Shown: in pieces, positions 37,801 through 47,306 of the stretch
Layout of the letters: the number at the start of each line of letters is the position of its first letter
Position numbering within the stretch: position 1 is the stretch's first letter
From: Flavobacteriales bacterium
Lineage (GTDB): Bacteria; Bacteroidota; Bacteroidia; Flavobacteriales_D; UBA2798
Assembly (NCBI GenBank): GCA_019694795.1
Contig: JAIBBF010000008.1
Location: forward strand, 21,005 to 85,004
Length of the DNA stretch: 64,000 nucleotides
Direction: 5' to 3'
The notes under the pieces: model-generated
The model's input: only the letters and a program-made list of their open reading frames with translations
Databases searched by the model: none
Told to the model about the DNA's origin: nothing
Translations under genes and position numbers: made by a program

Positions 37801-40363
37801 ATTACCTGGAACCTATACCGTATCACTTGGTGTTGGTGGCGGTGGTTGTTTCCATTATGCTTATGCTACGGTAACGGTGGGCGATTTTAATGCGACCTTA
37901 AATACACATCAGCTTCACAATTGTTTGCCTGCAGATGTCAATTACTCCGTAACCGCACCTGGATTTAGTGCAGCGCAATGGAATTTTGCAGATGGACAAA
38001 CAGCAATTGGATCTTCCGTATCGCATGTTTATCAAAATTACCCTGCTACTTTTGGTTCTGTAATTGTGAGTGATTACCGTGGTTGTACAGATACACTTTC
38101 ACTGCCGGGTATTACTCAGTTCACCGCTTATGCAAGTACACAAAATGATTTAGGTTGCGCTCCATTGCAAACGGCGTTTAACGGACTTGCTCCTTTTTGT
38201 ACGGGTAGTTGGAATTTTGGTGATGGAACTACTTCCAATGGAATAGTGTTAAATCATACTTATTCGAATCCCGGTTCTTATTCGGCCTATTTTATTGCTA
38301 CCGATACCACAGGTTGTGTAGATACTGCTTTTGTTAATCCGGTAGTGGTGCAGGGACCTCAAATTTCTATTGCTGCAGATACGCTTGCAGGTTGTTTTCC
38401 ATTGGGCGTAAATTTTTCTTCCAGTACACAAAATGCAGTAAGTGTATTATGGAATTTTGGTAATGGGTCAACATCTGTACTGAACAATCCTTCCTATTTG
38501 TATCCCGATAATGGAACCTATTCGGTATATGCAGTTGCAAGTTCTGCCAATGGTTGCACCGATACTTCCAATGTATTATCGATAAATGCCATTGGTCCCG
38601 ACGCCATCATTTCAGGTCCCGGCTTTAGTACTTGTCCCGAAACGAATGTCTCCTTTCAGCAATCGTCCAACAACGCCGTAACCTATTTATGGAATTTTGG
38701 AGATGGAGCAACATCCGCATTAGCGAATCCTGATCACATTTATGTGCAATCCGGAAATTACAATGTCATGCTTCAGGTGAGCGATTCATTAGGTTGTACT
38801 GATATAGCAGTAGCCAATAATTTTGTAACGGTGTATAACGATCCTCAACCCCAATTAATCCTTATCGATTCCATCGGATGCGCACCGCTGCTTTGCCATT
38901 TTCAGTGGAATGCTATAGTTGGAAATGGATCGGTGATTTATTTCGGCGATAATACTTCTCAGCCAATCAATGCACAAAATGTTAGTCACACCTATACCCA
39001 AGCCGGAATTTATCATCCATACCTCTTATGGAACTCTGCGCATGGTTGTACGGATACAGTGCATTTACCTTCCATTCTTGTCCGTGAGATTCCGGATGTA
39101 AGTATTCATTTACAAAATTCAGGTAATTGCGCGCCGGTACAGGTGGAGTTAAGTGTGAACGCCAATGTGCCGATTAATGGATTTCAATGGTCGTTAAATG
39201 GACAAAATGTTTCTTCTTCTTCAGTTTATTCCACCATATTAAATCCGGGTAATTATATTTTTTCAGGTGTGTTTACCGATCAGTTTGGTTGCAGAGATAC
39301 AGTAGTTTTAAACACCGCTGTGAATGTAGGAGATACTACAGCACCTGTTCAGGTCGACCTGAAACGTGTGAGTGTTTTAAATTCATCCATGGTAACCATT
39401 GAATGGAATCCTGCAAGTGGAAATGGACTTGCAACATATACCTTATACCGTAGTTCGGCCTATGGAAATAATTTTCTTCCCATTGCAGTAATTCCTGTTA
39501 ACGGATTTCCGGCGTATGTCGACAGCTCCATCAATCCTTTAAACAATTCCTGGTGTTATTATGTGGTTGCGAATGATAGTTGCGGACGAAACAGCATTCC
39601 TTCTGACATCCATTGCACCATTGAAAACAGTGCTCATTTTGCAGGAAATAATCAGGTGGATATTCACTGGAATGTTTATAGTGGTGCTGTTGTAAACAGT
39701 TATCGTGTTTGGCGTAAAAAACCATTGGCTACACAGTTTATTCCTTATACCACCGTGTTCAATAATAAAAATGGTGAATACATCGATACACAGGCTGTTT
39801 GTTCGGGTGAATATGTTTACCTCATTGAGGCGATGAATCTTGATGGAACATCTCTCAACTCCTGGAGCGATACGGCGATTGTAAATGTAAATGGAATTGA
39901 TGTAAGTGGAATGAGTTCCAGAATCATTCGTTCAACGGTTATCGATGATGCCAGGGTGTTAACGGAATGGACCACCGACTCATCTTATTCTGTATTTGTT
40001 TCGTATGTGGAATTATATAAATCCATAAATGAGGGTCAGACATTCTCACTGGTAACCTCATTTCCGGGATCAAGCGGGGTTTATATCGACAATGATGTAA
40101 TGGTCGATAAAAAATCATATCTCTATAAAGTGAGAGCCATAAGTGTTTGCGAAAGTACATTGGAAGAATCCAACCTGGGATCTTCCATCTTGTTACAATC
40201 CGAACGCATGGATGATTTTACCATTCGTCTGTTTTGGTCGGAATATAAAAACTGGAATACCGGTGTAGCCAGCTATGAAATTCAAAAGTTGGATGCCTTC
40301 GGAAATTGGGTTACCGTAGAGGTAGTTCCCGGTAATACAACGGAGATTCAAATCCGCGAATAA
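34850..40363 (+). CDS. Giant PKD/FN3 surface protein truncated inside its last FN3 domain, without sorting domain
   Basis: 1837 residues. A signal peptide (RRIFSIIVFLLFAQFSSA) is followed by roughly 18 PKD-type domains, about 15 with a recognisable W-[NYDS]-F-G/A-[DN] core (usually WNFGDG) and three degenerate. Then come three complete fibronectin type III-like domains (about 1500-1785). The protein ends in the first half of a fourth: SYEIQKLDAFGNWVTVEVV, then TTEIQIRE and a stop. Proteins of this architecture normally end in a type B T9SS sorting domain; here none is present. The missing second half of the FN3 domain and a sorting domain are encoded by the gene at 40884. The start at 34850 gives a clean signal peptide and is 8 nt after a -7 box. 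Confidence 0.85.
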   Translation: MRRIFSIIVFLLFAQFSSAVVNFTSTTQSGCIPFSVQFTAQAPGAIAYQWSFGNGSYSSLQNPSCLYQNAGVYTVKLVVQYSNGSSDSIIKPNYITAHALPSGSIAFSSAQTCPETGSVAFTLSGSGYQSVLWNFGDGTNSSLVNPAHTYMSAGTFFPSVTLMGAGNCQTTISSTNSITIQPVSPANFSVNTNLICGMNNPAVFNGPSGMNNYNWNFGDNTSAVTEDPQHVYTSPGAYYPQLIVTNTFGCKDTFIAAVPVTVQANPTAQLSASAYTGCAPLSINFNCSSVPGAIQYQWNFGDGGSASGQSISHSYTQAGNYHVTCTVLMSTGCSFQFDLNNNIVIPPLPVPSFTSGPTSGCAPFSVQFNNTSQNATSYSWNFGDGGTSTQIHPNHTFLNNGNFTVVLHAYNAAGCEVNTVATNLVNAIRVVPSFTTSNNSGCGPLTVQFTNSTQGLGLNQYLWYFGDGTTSNALNPSHTYQYPGIYAVSLVAITPQGCRDSVNIPNSVNVLNPAASFPISGTVQGCAPFTTHFTDSTFNAYTWQWNFGDGTTSTQQNVTHVYQQPGQYNVSLAIMIQGGCSLLFPNYKTVKVGRIESTPLVTTDCNTGQITLTDTLAVPHTTSWAYSGNTYTGANVTNVVPPGNIYSLTMTITDSLGCVTTHVSPFGINTISCGGGGGAGVPGGNGNVTLPYFQPQLYGCGPFTVDFIYPGWNGVQFIQWNFGDGTTSNQINDQHTYSGNGVYTVSLQVNNNGMNQIIQFPDMIHVSTIQSQFSISHLPGCIDSSLVMQDFTNGAVAWNWLVNGQVFNSNNALTNLAMPAGISDLSISSLVMNAQGCVSTSSQSVYASTILTAWSNDYLVCDGQPVTLGCSMANMQLYDWDFGDGQHSSLPNPTHNYQTAGNYFPSVTVLAQNGCSYHAVIPQAIVSYVPHPEFTILPQSSCTSLTVSFNNLSTGYALPLNSFMFWNFGDGTTSHVLNPTHTYQLPGTYTVSLGVGGGGCFHYAYATVTVGDFNATLNTHQLHNCLPADVNYSVTAPGFSAAQWNFADGQTAIGSSVSHVYQNYPATFGSVIVSDYRGCTDTLSLPGITQFTAYASTQNDLGCAPLQTAFNGLAPFCTGSWNFGDGTTSNGIVLNHTYSNPGSYSAYFIATDTTGCVDTAFVNPVVVQGPQISIAADTLAGCFPLGVNFSSSTQNAVSVLWNFGNGSTSVLNNPSYLYPDNGTYSVYAVASSANGCTDTSNVLSINAIGPDAIISGPGFSTCPETNVSFQQSSNNAVTYLWNFGDGATSALANPDHIYVQSGNYNVMLQVSDSLGCTDIAVANNFVTVYNDPQPQLILIDSIGCAPLLCHFQWNAIVGNGSVIYFGDNTSQPINAQNVSHTYTQAGIYHPYLLWNSAHGCTDTVHLPSILVREIPDVSIHLQNSGNCAPVQVELSVNANVPINGFQWSLNGQNVSSSSVYSTILNPGNYIFSGVFTDQFGCRDTVVLNTAVNVGDTTAPVQVDLKRVSVLNSSMVTIEWNPASGNGLATYTLYRSSAYGNNFLPIAVIPVNGFPAYVDSSINPLNNSWCYYVVANDSCGRNSIPSDIHCTIENSAHFAGNNQVDIHWNVYSGAVVNSYRVWRKKPLATQFIPYTTVFNNKNGEYIDTQAVCSGEYVYLIEAMNLDGTSLNSWSDTAIVNVNGIDVSGMSSRIIRSTVIDDARVLTEWTTDSSYSVFVSYVELYKSINEGQTFSLVTSFPGSSGVYIDNDVMVDKKSYLYKVRAISVCESTLEESNLGSSILLQSERMDDFTIRLFWSEYKNWNTGVASYEIQKLDAFGNWVTVEVVPGNTTEIQIRE
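34912..39340 (+). repeat. Array of about 18 coding PKD-type repeats
   Basis: About 80-90 residues per unit, each with a Cys near its start (for example GCAPFSVQFN) and the core motif WNFGDGTTS-HTY-G-Y-V. The units at 36650, 37190 and 39140 are degenerate and lack the WNFGDG core. Confidence 0.85.
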
Positions 40364-40883
40364 TTTCATTTTTTTTTATTTGTTGCACTGTTTTTTTTCG
40401 TCACTTAAGATGAAAAGCTCATTTGTTTTTCTAAAAAAGCAATGGGTAGTTGAGCAATAAATTCACCTTGATTATAAATGGAAAGTGCATTTCCAATAAT
40501 GGGAATTCATCCCGTTGTCAGAAAATGATTTTTTTTTCATTGCAGAAATTACGGAAGAAAAAAACAGTGAATCATTTTGTTTCTATACTATAATTCTTCG
40601 GAATGCCTTTATAATAAAGGGTTTTGCAAGGGTAGGTAATTCTACGCAGCCCGTTTTGGTTTTTCTACCAACGCAAAAATTACTGTAGAAATTACTGCGT
40701 GTATTTACTCAGTACATCTACCTGATGCCTTTGCAAAAATGAGAATAAAGCATCGTGTTTTTTGCAAGAAGATCTTGCAGTTTTCCCTATGAAAAAACTT
40801 CTTTTTTGTCACTTACAAATTGGGTGTATATGAGGTTTTAATCCGCTCATGGTCGGGATACATTTGATTTAAACGAACGAACC
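40364..40883. other. 520-bp AT-rich gap splitting the adhesin and its sorting domain
   Basis: No plausible gene in either direction; the frames after the upstream stop read Phe/Leu-rich nonsense rather than FN3 sequence. It contains many T tracts, a near-repeat TTTTTT(C)GTCACTTA (about 40390-40404 and 40803-40814), a pair of AAATTACTG copies (about 40675-40702), and an imperfect inverted pair around GTAATTCTAC and GTAGAAATTAC. At its right end is an exact promoter box. I see no mobile-element ends. Confidence 0.6.
40859..40866 (+). promoter_or_regulatory. -7 promoter box TACATTTG of the sorting-domain gene
   Basis: Exact TAnnTTTG match 17 nt before the ATG at 40884, indicating that the small gene is expressed on its own. 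Confidence 0.55.
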
Positions 40884-41315
40884 ATGAAAACTATCACTGC
40901 CATCGTTTTCTTTCTGACACTTGCCACTGTAAGTTTCGCTCAGAACAATGCCGGATCTACCACTTATAGAGTAGTAGCAACGCAAAATGGAAATACTGCT
41001 ATAACAAGTGTATCCAATACCATTGAAGTAAGTTCTCCTTCTTCCGTTTTTATTCCTAACGCATTTACTCCCGATGGTGATGGTATTAACGATACCTGGA
41101 TGCCGGTGTTGACCAATGTAGATGAAGTTCGCTTGAGTGTTTTCAATCGTTGGGGTGAAGAGATTTTTACAGGATCAGAAGGACACCAATCCTGGGATGG
41201 CACCTTTAATGGTGAATCAGTTCCACAAGGTGTTTATGTCTATCAAATCCGTGCCTGGTCAAAAGATCATTCCAAATGGTACGATTACAGCGGATCTGTA
41301 ACGCTTGTTAAATAA
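40884..41315 (+). CDS. Stand-alone type B T9SS sorting domain with half an FN3 domain
   Basis: 143 residues: a signal peptide (TAIVFFLTLATVSFAQ), about 30 residues resembling the last strands of an FN3 domain (TTYRVVATQNGNTAITSVSN), then a complete type B sorting domain from FIPNAFTPDGDGINDTW through SVFNRWGEEIF, WDGTFNGESVPQGVYVYQI and SGSVTLVK. Such a domain normally forms the C-terminus of a large cargo. Here the mature protein begins almost exactly where the giant adhesin upstream breaks off, so the two together would form one intact FN3 plus sorting domain. It is followed 25 nt later by a small secreted protein gene. Confidence 0.85.
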   Translation: MKTITAIVFFLTLATVSFAQNNAGSTTYRVVATQNGNTAITSVSNTIEVSSPSSVFIPNAFTPDGDGINDTWMPVLTNVDEVRLSVFNRWGEEIFTGSEGHQSWDGTFNGESVPQGVYVYQIRAWSKDHSKWYDYSGSVTLVK

Positions 41316-41340
41316 TCAGCAAAAACCAAAAAATCATACT

Positions 41341-41970
41341 ATGAAATCGTTAGTTCTTCTTTTTATGAGTCTGTCGGCCGGAGCATTCGCTCAGCAGATC
41401 GTTCAAGTGCAAACTGAAAATGTAATGGAGGAAGTCATTCCTGATGCATCGAAAGTGAAATTCGTTAACGGGGTTAACTATCATGTCTATTCCTTTAATG
41501 AAAAATCAGCCCACTGTACGTATGTCCTCCAGCGGAAAGTGAAAGATGGTCAATGGGAAATGATTGGTACCAAGGACGGACTCCAATCGCCGAATGGGTT
41601 GATGCTGACCTATTGTTTTAAAGATTCGGTTGTAAGTCCTGACGATGTTCAATACCGAATGATGAAGGCCTATCAAAAATCGCATTTGGTGGTGGATAAC
41701 AGCATGCAGGTAAATTCTGATGTAAAGCAGGTTCAGGATAAAGTGATTTGTCACGTAGTGGGGAAAAAAATAATTGTTTGTTTCAACGAAGAAGTTGCTT
41801 CTGCAAAAATTTCATTGTTTCGCTTAAACGGCGATCTGGAAACTGAGAAAGAATACAGCAAGGTTCCGGGATTGGAATTGGAAGTCAACCCCCAGGTTTC
41901 CGGCGATTTTTATGTGCTGGTGGAGTTCAACGGATTAACGGTTTGTCCGGGTATCATATCGATCAGTTAA
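41341..41970 (+). CDS. Small secreted protein, possibly with a degenerate type A T9SS tail
   Basis: 209 residues from the ATG at 41341, with a signal peptide ending GAFAQQ. The middle (VNGVNYHVYSFNEKSAHCTY, LQRKVKDGQWEMIG) is beta-rich. The last about 65 residues (KISLFRLNGDLETEKEY, SGDFYVLVEFNGLTVCPGI) resemble the fold of type A T9SS sorting domains but lack the usual terminal Lys-rich strand. It is cotranscribed with the sorting-domain gene (25 nt gap), so it may act with the split adhesin. I do not recognise the main domain. Confidence 0.6.
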   Translation: MKSLVLLFMSLSAGAFAQQIVQVQTENVMEEVIPDASKVKFVNGVNYHVYSFNEKSAHCTYVLQRKVKDGQWEMIGTKDGLQSPNGLMLTYCFKDSVVSPDDVQYRMMKAYQKSHLVVDNSMQVNSDVKQVQDKVICHVVGKKIIVCFNEEVASAKISLFRLNGDLETEKEYSKVPGLELEVNPQVSGDFYVLVEFNGLTVCPGIISIS

Positions 41971-42045
41971 GTCATGGCCGTTGCTCCTTTATTTATGGTT
42001 TCAGATGAATTCCCTGATTTCAGGAAAGATTCTGATATTTGCAGC

Positions 42046-43356
42046 ATGAAAACAAAAACGCTCCGCAAAAACAAGGTGAATGTGATCACGCTGGGTTGCT
42101 CTAAAAATATTTTCGATTCGGAAGTGTTGATGGGTCAACTCAAAGCCAATCAATTTGAAGTTGAGCACGAAAGCACAAGTGATGATTCCTCGATTGTGAT
42201 TATCAATACCTGCGGATTTATTGAAAATGCCAAACAGGAAAGTATCGATACCATATTGCAATTTGCGGAGGCGAAGAAAAAGGGACTGGTAGAAAAAGTG
42301 TATGTGACCGGATGTTTAAGTGAACGCTACAAACCCGATCTCGAGCGCGAAATTCCCGAAGTGGATGCCTTTTTTGGAACACGCGATTTACCGCGTTTAT
42401 TAAAAACCCTCAAGGCCGATTATAAAAAAGAATTAGTGGGCGAACGTTTGTTAACCACTCCGGCGCATTATGCCTACTTTAAAATTGCAGAAGGATGTGA
42501 TCGTCCCTGTTCTTTCTGCGCCATTCCACTCATGCGTGGAAAACATGTTTCTGTCCCCATTGAAACATTGGTGGATAATGCTAAATCGCTTGCTAAAAAC
42601 GGAACCAGGGAATTGCTGGTCATTGCACAGGATTCTACGTATTACGGACTCGATTTGTACAAAGAGAGAAAACTGGCGACTTTATTATCCAAATTAAGTG
42701 AAGTAGAAGGAATCGATTGGATTAAGCTGCATTATGCTTTTCCAAGTGGATTTCCGGAAGATGTGCTGGATGTAATCCGCAACAATCCGAAAGTCTGCAA
42801 TTACCTCGATATGCCCTTGCAGCACATCAGCGATTCCGTTTTAAAAAGCATGAAGCGCGGAACCACCAAGCAAAAAACAATTGATCTCGTCAATACCATT
42901 CGCGATAAAGTTCCGGGCATTGCCATTCGCACTACACTCATATCGGGTTACCCGGGTGAAACGCAAAAGGATCATGAAGAAATGTTGCGTTGGGTAGAAG
43001 ATTCCCGTTTCGATCGTTTGGGTGTGTTCACCTATAGTCACGAAGAAAATACCGGTGCTTTTGCATTAAACGACGATGTGGATCCGGAGGTAAAAATGCA
43101 ACGTGCCAATGAAATTATGGAGTTGCAGCAGGGAATTTCGGCGAGTTTAAATGCAGAAAAAGTAGGCCGCACCTTTCAGGTGATTGTGGATCGAAAAGAA
43201 GGAAAAAATTATATCGGAAGAACGGAACATGATTCTCCGGAAGTTGATAATGAAGTCCACATTTCGGGTGCCGACTACCTACGTATTGGCGATTTTGTAA
43301 ATGTGAAAATTGAATCGGCAGATCCTTACGATTTATTCGGGAAAGTAATGGCCTGA
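42046..43356 (+). CDS. rimO: Ribosomal protein S12 methylthiotransferase
   Basis: 436 residues. The N-terminal UPF0004 domain (VITLGCSKNIFDSEVLMG) carries Cys ligands for the auxiliary cluster. The radical-SAM core has CDRPCSFCAIP (CxxxCxxC), and a C-terminal TRAM domain (from about 375) ends the protein. RIPLMRGKHVS-like and LISGYPGET motifs match RimO rather than MiaB. It methylthiolates a conserved Asp of ribosomal protein S12. I chose the ATG at 42046 because it gives the usual N-terminus and a near -7 box (GATATTTG, 42034-42041) lies 4 nt upstream; an upstream ATG at 41974 would add 24 residues. Confidence 0.95.
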   Translation: MKTKTLRKNKVNVITLGCSKNIFDSEVLMGQLKANQFEVEHESTSDDSSIVIINTCGFIENAKQESIDTILQFAEAKKKGLVEKVYVTGCLSERYKPDLEREIPEVDAFFGTRDLPRLLKTLKADYKKELVGERLLTTPAHYAYFKIAEGCDRPCSFCAIPLMRGKHVSVPIETLVDNAKSLAKNGTRELLVIAQDSTYYGLDLYKERKLATLLSKLSEVEGIDWIKLHYAFPSGFPEDVLDVIRNNPKVCNYLDMPLQHISDSVLKSMKRGTTKQKTIDLVNTIRDKVPGIAIRTTLISGYPGETQKDHEEMLRWVEDSRFDRLGVFTYSHEENTGAFALNDDVDPEVKMQRANEIMELQQGISASLNAEKVGRTFQVIVDRKEGKNYIGRTEHDSPEVDNEVHISGADYLRIGDFVNVKIESADPYDLFGKVMA

Positions 43357-43818
43357 TTAATTTTCCTCGATGCGAAACATCGTATAATGCAGGTTTTTCT
43401 GAATGGCCCAGTCGAGATATCGCTTAGCGTTGTTCTTGTGAAACTCGTCTTTACTTTCCAGGTATAATTCGTAGGAAAGTCGCGATAAGTAAAGTAAAAC
43501 ACGCGGACATTGCGGCTGCTGGTTGCGGTACATAAATAAATCCGCCAAGGCTTCCTGGTACTGCTTTAAATCAAGATATAATCGTCCACGCCGTAAATAA
43601 GCCAGGCTCATATTCGGATTGGCTTCGATGGCTTCGGTGTAAAAGGTGATGGCTTTTTCGGTTTGACCTTCCTCTTCGAGATTAACGGCGATATGGAATA
43701 AATCGAGCGAACGTTCAAAACGATCATGCGCTTCCGATTCGTTAAAACCGGCGGGCGATTTAATGGAAACGGGACTCTCCATTAAATCCAATTGATAATG
43801 CGGTGAAACAGTTACCAT
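43357..43818 (-). CDS. TPR-repeat protein
   Basis: 153 residues from the ATG at 43818. About two tetratricopeptide repeats are visible (LFHIAVNLEEEGQTEKAITF followed by YTEAIEANPNMSLAYLRRGR, then LYLDLKQYQEALADL). It has no signal peptide, so it is cytosolic. TPRs mediate protein contacts; a partner is not deducible. The start is supported by a TATATTTG box on the minus strand 5 nt upstream. Its stop abuts that of the convergent rimO gene without a terminator between them. Confidence 0.75.
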   Translation of the reverse strand: MVTVSPHYQLDLMESPVSIKSPAGFNESEAHDRFERSLDLFHIAVNLEEEGQTEKAITFYTEAIEANPNMSLAYLRRGRLYLDLKQYQEALADLFMYRNQQPQCPRVLLYLSRLSYELYLESKDEFHKNNAKRYLDWAIQKNLHYTMFRIEEN

Positions 43819-43823
43819 ACGAT

Positions 43824-43831
43824 CAAATATA
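43824..43831 (-). promoter_or_regulatory. -7 promoter box TATATTTG of the TPR gene
   Basis: Exact TAnnTTTG on the minus strand, 5 nt before the start codon at 43816-43818. Confidence 0.5.
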
Positions 43832-43894
43832 ACCTTCAAACGCAAAAAATGTTGAAACGTTGCCTTACAGATTTGAACAGGCAATGGTTAACAG

Positions 43895-44323
43895 CTATCG
43901 GGGTTTTGGAGGGGCCATTTTGCGGACGGCTTCAGCAATAATTTCATCGAAACGTTCTTGTTGCCTGGGTTCACAGATTTTACGCAACGCTTGAAAATGC
44001 TGGTAGGTAATGCGCTCAACTTCACCCTGAAGACCTGCAATGGAGTCGATAAGAGCGGAAGATTCTTCGGGCGAACCCGCATACAATCGATCGCGCAGTT
44101 CGCCCATTTCATCGCGAATGGAGGTAACGGCGGCATGGTGTTCATCTCTTAATATTCGGTATTGTTCTTCCTGCTTATCGCTGAGTTGAAGTTCGTGCAC
44201 CAAAAAATGGTAAGCTTCCAGACCAGGGTGGGGTGGACGACGGAATAAGAGGAATCCGGTCAACACCAAATTCATCAGAATCAAGGCAACAATCAGAAAA
44301 ATAATTTTTCTCGAAGTATTCAT
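43895..44323 (-). CDS. Spy/CpxP-like periplasmic sensor protein
   Basis: 142 residues with one N-terminal membrane segment (IIFLIVALILMNLVLTGFLL) and a helical periplasmic part with the hallmark LQLSDKQEEQYRILRDEH and a C-terminal ICEPRQQERFDEII. This matches the heavy-metal sensor/CnrX-ZraP-Spy group. It is the third gene after an ECF sigma factor and a small anti-sigma-like gene (3-nt gaps), the layout of CnrYXH-type regulatory units, where the periplasmic protein modulates the anti-sigma factor. Metal binding is not evident from a His cluster, although several His are present (HHAAVTS, AYHFLVHE). Confidence 0.82.
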   Translation of the reverse strand: MNTSRKIIFLIVALILMNLVLTGFLLFRRPPHPGLEAYHFLVHELQLSDKQEEQYRILRDEHHAAVTSIRDEMGELRDRLYAGSPEESSALIDSIAGLQGEVERITYQHFQALRKICEPRQQERFDEIIAEAVRKMAPPKPR

Positions 44324-44326
44324 GGC

Positions 44327-44590
44327 TTAAAATTGTAAATCAGTTGAACCGAAAAAACTATTCTCAATGGCTTCTGTCCCGCTGATTGATGTAGCGGATT
44401 TACGAATGGCGTAAGTGTTTACCAAAAGTAAAACCAGAACACCAACAGCCAGGGTTAAAAACAATTTTCTGTCGGAGGGACGCTCCTTCATTTTGAAAAT
44501 GATTTTTTCTTCCATCCAATAAGAAGGGTCCACAGCAGAAATCCGTTCACCGAGTGAAAGAATTTTATCGATGGATTTTTCGTTTTGCAT
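44327..44590 (-). CDS. Small membrane anti-sigma-like protein
   Basis: 87 residues with one membrane segment (LFLTLAVGVLVLLLVNTYAI), a cytosolic N-terminal half and a short outer tail. It lies 2 nt after the sigma gene and 3 nt before the Spy-like gene, the position of anti-sigma factors in CnrYXH-type operons. There is no zinc-binding HxxxCxxC motif. The anti-sigma role comes from context. Confidence 0.65.
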   Translation of the reverse strand: MQNEKSIDKILSLGERISAVDPSYWMEEKIIFKMKERPSDRKLFLTLAVGVLVLLLVNTYAIRKSATSISGTEAIENSFFGSTDLQF

Positions 44591-44592
44591 GT

Positions 44593-45165
44593 TTATTTCA
44601 GTTTATGTTTTAATTCTTCTCTTAATTTTTTATTCGCTCTCACCAATAAGGATTCCACTGCTCCGATAGTAGTATTCATAATCGCAGCCACTTCATCTTG
44701 TTTTAATCCCTCCATGCGTGCCAGCACAAATGCTGTTCTTTGCTGATCGGGTAATAATTCAATAGCGGCGTATAACATTTCTGCTTCTTCTTTATCTTCC
44801 AGCATCACCCCCGGGTGATTCAAATTCCGGGGTTCTAATTGACCCAGATCGCTTAATCCGAAAATTTTTCCCCATCGTTTTTTTCGTTTTCCCGCCTTGA
44901 TGTGATCCAGCGATTTCCGAATGGCAATGCGGTAGATCCAGGTCGACAACTTACTTTCTCCTCTGAATTTCGAAACCGAATGAAACAACTCAATAAAAAC
45001 CTCCTGCGTTAAATCTTCCGCTTCCTCCAATCGGGGTACCATTTTTAATATGGCGTTCAAAACCAACTTACCGTATAACTGAAAAGCTATACGATAGGCT
45101 TTCTCTTTACGGGCAATAAGTCCGCGTATGAGTTCCTGTTCTTCCACCGGTTGGAGATTCATCAT
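44593..45165 (-). CDS. ECF-type RNA polymerase sigma factor
   Basis: About 190 residues (ATGs at 45165 and 45162). Region 2 reads LTQEVFIELFHSVSKFRGE and STWIYRIAIRKSLDHIKAG. Region 4 reads LPDQQRTAFVLARMEGLKQD, EVAAIMNTTIGAVESLLVRA. A two-domain sigma of this size is an ECF factor. With the following anti-sigma-like and Spy-like genes it should form an envelope or metal stress circuit and may regulate its own operon. Confidence 0.92.
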   Translation of the reverse strand: MMNLQPVEEQELIRGLIARKEKAYRIAFQLYGKLVLNAILKMVPRLEEAEDLTQEVFIELFHSVSKFRGESKLSTWIYRIAIRKSLDHIKAGKRKKRWGKIFGLSDLGQLEPRNLNHPGVMLEDKEEAEMLYAAIELLPDQQRTAFVLARMEGLKQDEVAAIMNTTIGAVESLLVRANKKLREELKHKLK

Positions 45166-45200
45166 TATGACGACAAAATCGAAAGAATCCTGCACAAAAA

Positions 45201-45227
45201 GAAAAACCCGGGCATAACCCGGGTTTT
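45201..45227. terminator. Intrinsic terminator of groES-groEL
   Basis: Perfect 8-bp stem AACCCGGG/CCCGGGTT (45205-45212, 45218-45225) with a CATAA loop. On the minus strand it is followed by TTTTTCTTTTT. It lies 20 nt after the groEL stop. Confidence 0.85.
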
Positions 45228-45246
45228 TTTATTGAATTAATTGAGT

Positions 45247-46887
<1,641 letters not shown>

Positions 46888-46929
46888 TTAAATAAATGAT
46901 TGTTTTAGTTCAATTGAATATTAATCGCG

Positions 46930-47229
46930 TTAGAGAATCGCATAAATATCGCTTTCGCGCATAATGAGGTATTCTCTTCCGTCGATGGAGATTTCAGTGC
47001 CGGAATATTTACCGTATAAAACGGTATCGCCCACTTTTACCGTAAGCGGTTCATCTTTTTTTCCATTACCAACCGCTACCACTTTTCCTTGTTGTGGTTT
47101 TTCTTTCGCTGTGTCGGGAATAATAATTCCACCGGCAGTTTTCGTTTCAGCCTGGGCAGCCTCAACAAGAACGCGGTCCGCCAGCGGCTTCACTTTCACT
47201 TCTACTTTTTCTAAAGTTGCTGTTGCCAT
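46930..47229 (-). CDS. groES: Co-chaperonin GroES
   Basis: 99 residues. The mobile loop region [48 protein letters not shown] and [14 protein letters not shown] are standard GroES. It caps the GroEL ring. A short N-terminal extension ([11 protein letters not shown]) precedes the usual start [11 protein letters not shown]. No CIRCE element is found upstream. Instead there is an inverted repeat with 9-nt spacer at 47264-47292 and a direct repeat at 47307-47340. Confidence 0.97.
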   Translation of the reverse strand: MATATLEKVEVKVKPLADRVLVEAAQAETKTAGGIIIPDTAKEKPQQGKVVAVGNGKKDEPLTVKVGDTVLYGKYSGTEISIDGREYLIMRESDIYAIL

Positions 47230-47263
47230 AAAAATTTAATTTTTTGAGATGAAACATGAATGA

Positions 47264-47292
47264 GGTACAAGGGCAATGACAAAGCCTGTACC
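47264..47292. promoter_or_regulatory. Inverted repeat upstream of groES, candidate heat-shock operator
   Basis: GGTACAAGGGC-N9-GCCTGTACC, an almost perfect dyad (two extra bases in one arm) centred about 49 nt before the groES ATG. The 9-nt spacer resembles the geometry of CIRCE, but the arms are unrelated to TTAGCACTC. Confidence 0.45.
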
Positions 47293-47306
47293 AAAGGGAA
47301 AAGCAG

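Noticed and set aside
40364..40490. Simple frameshift explaining the adhesin truncation
   Set aside because: The other frames after the stop do not resume FN3-like sequence, so a one- or two-base error cannot restore the protein.
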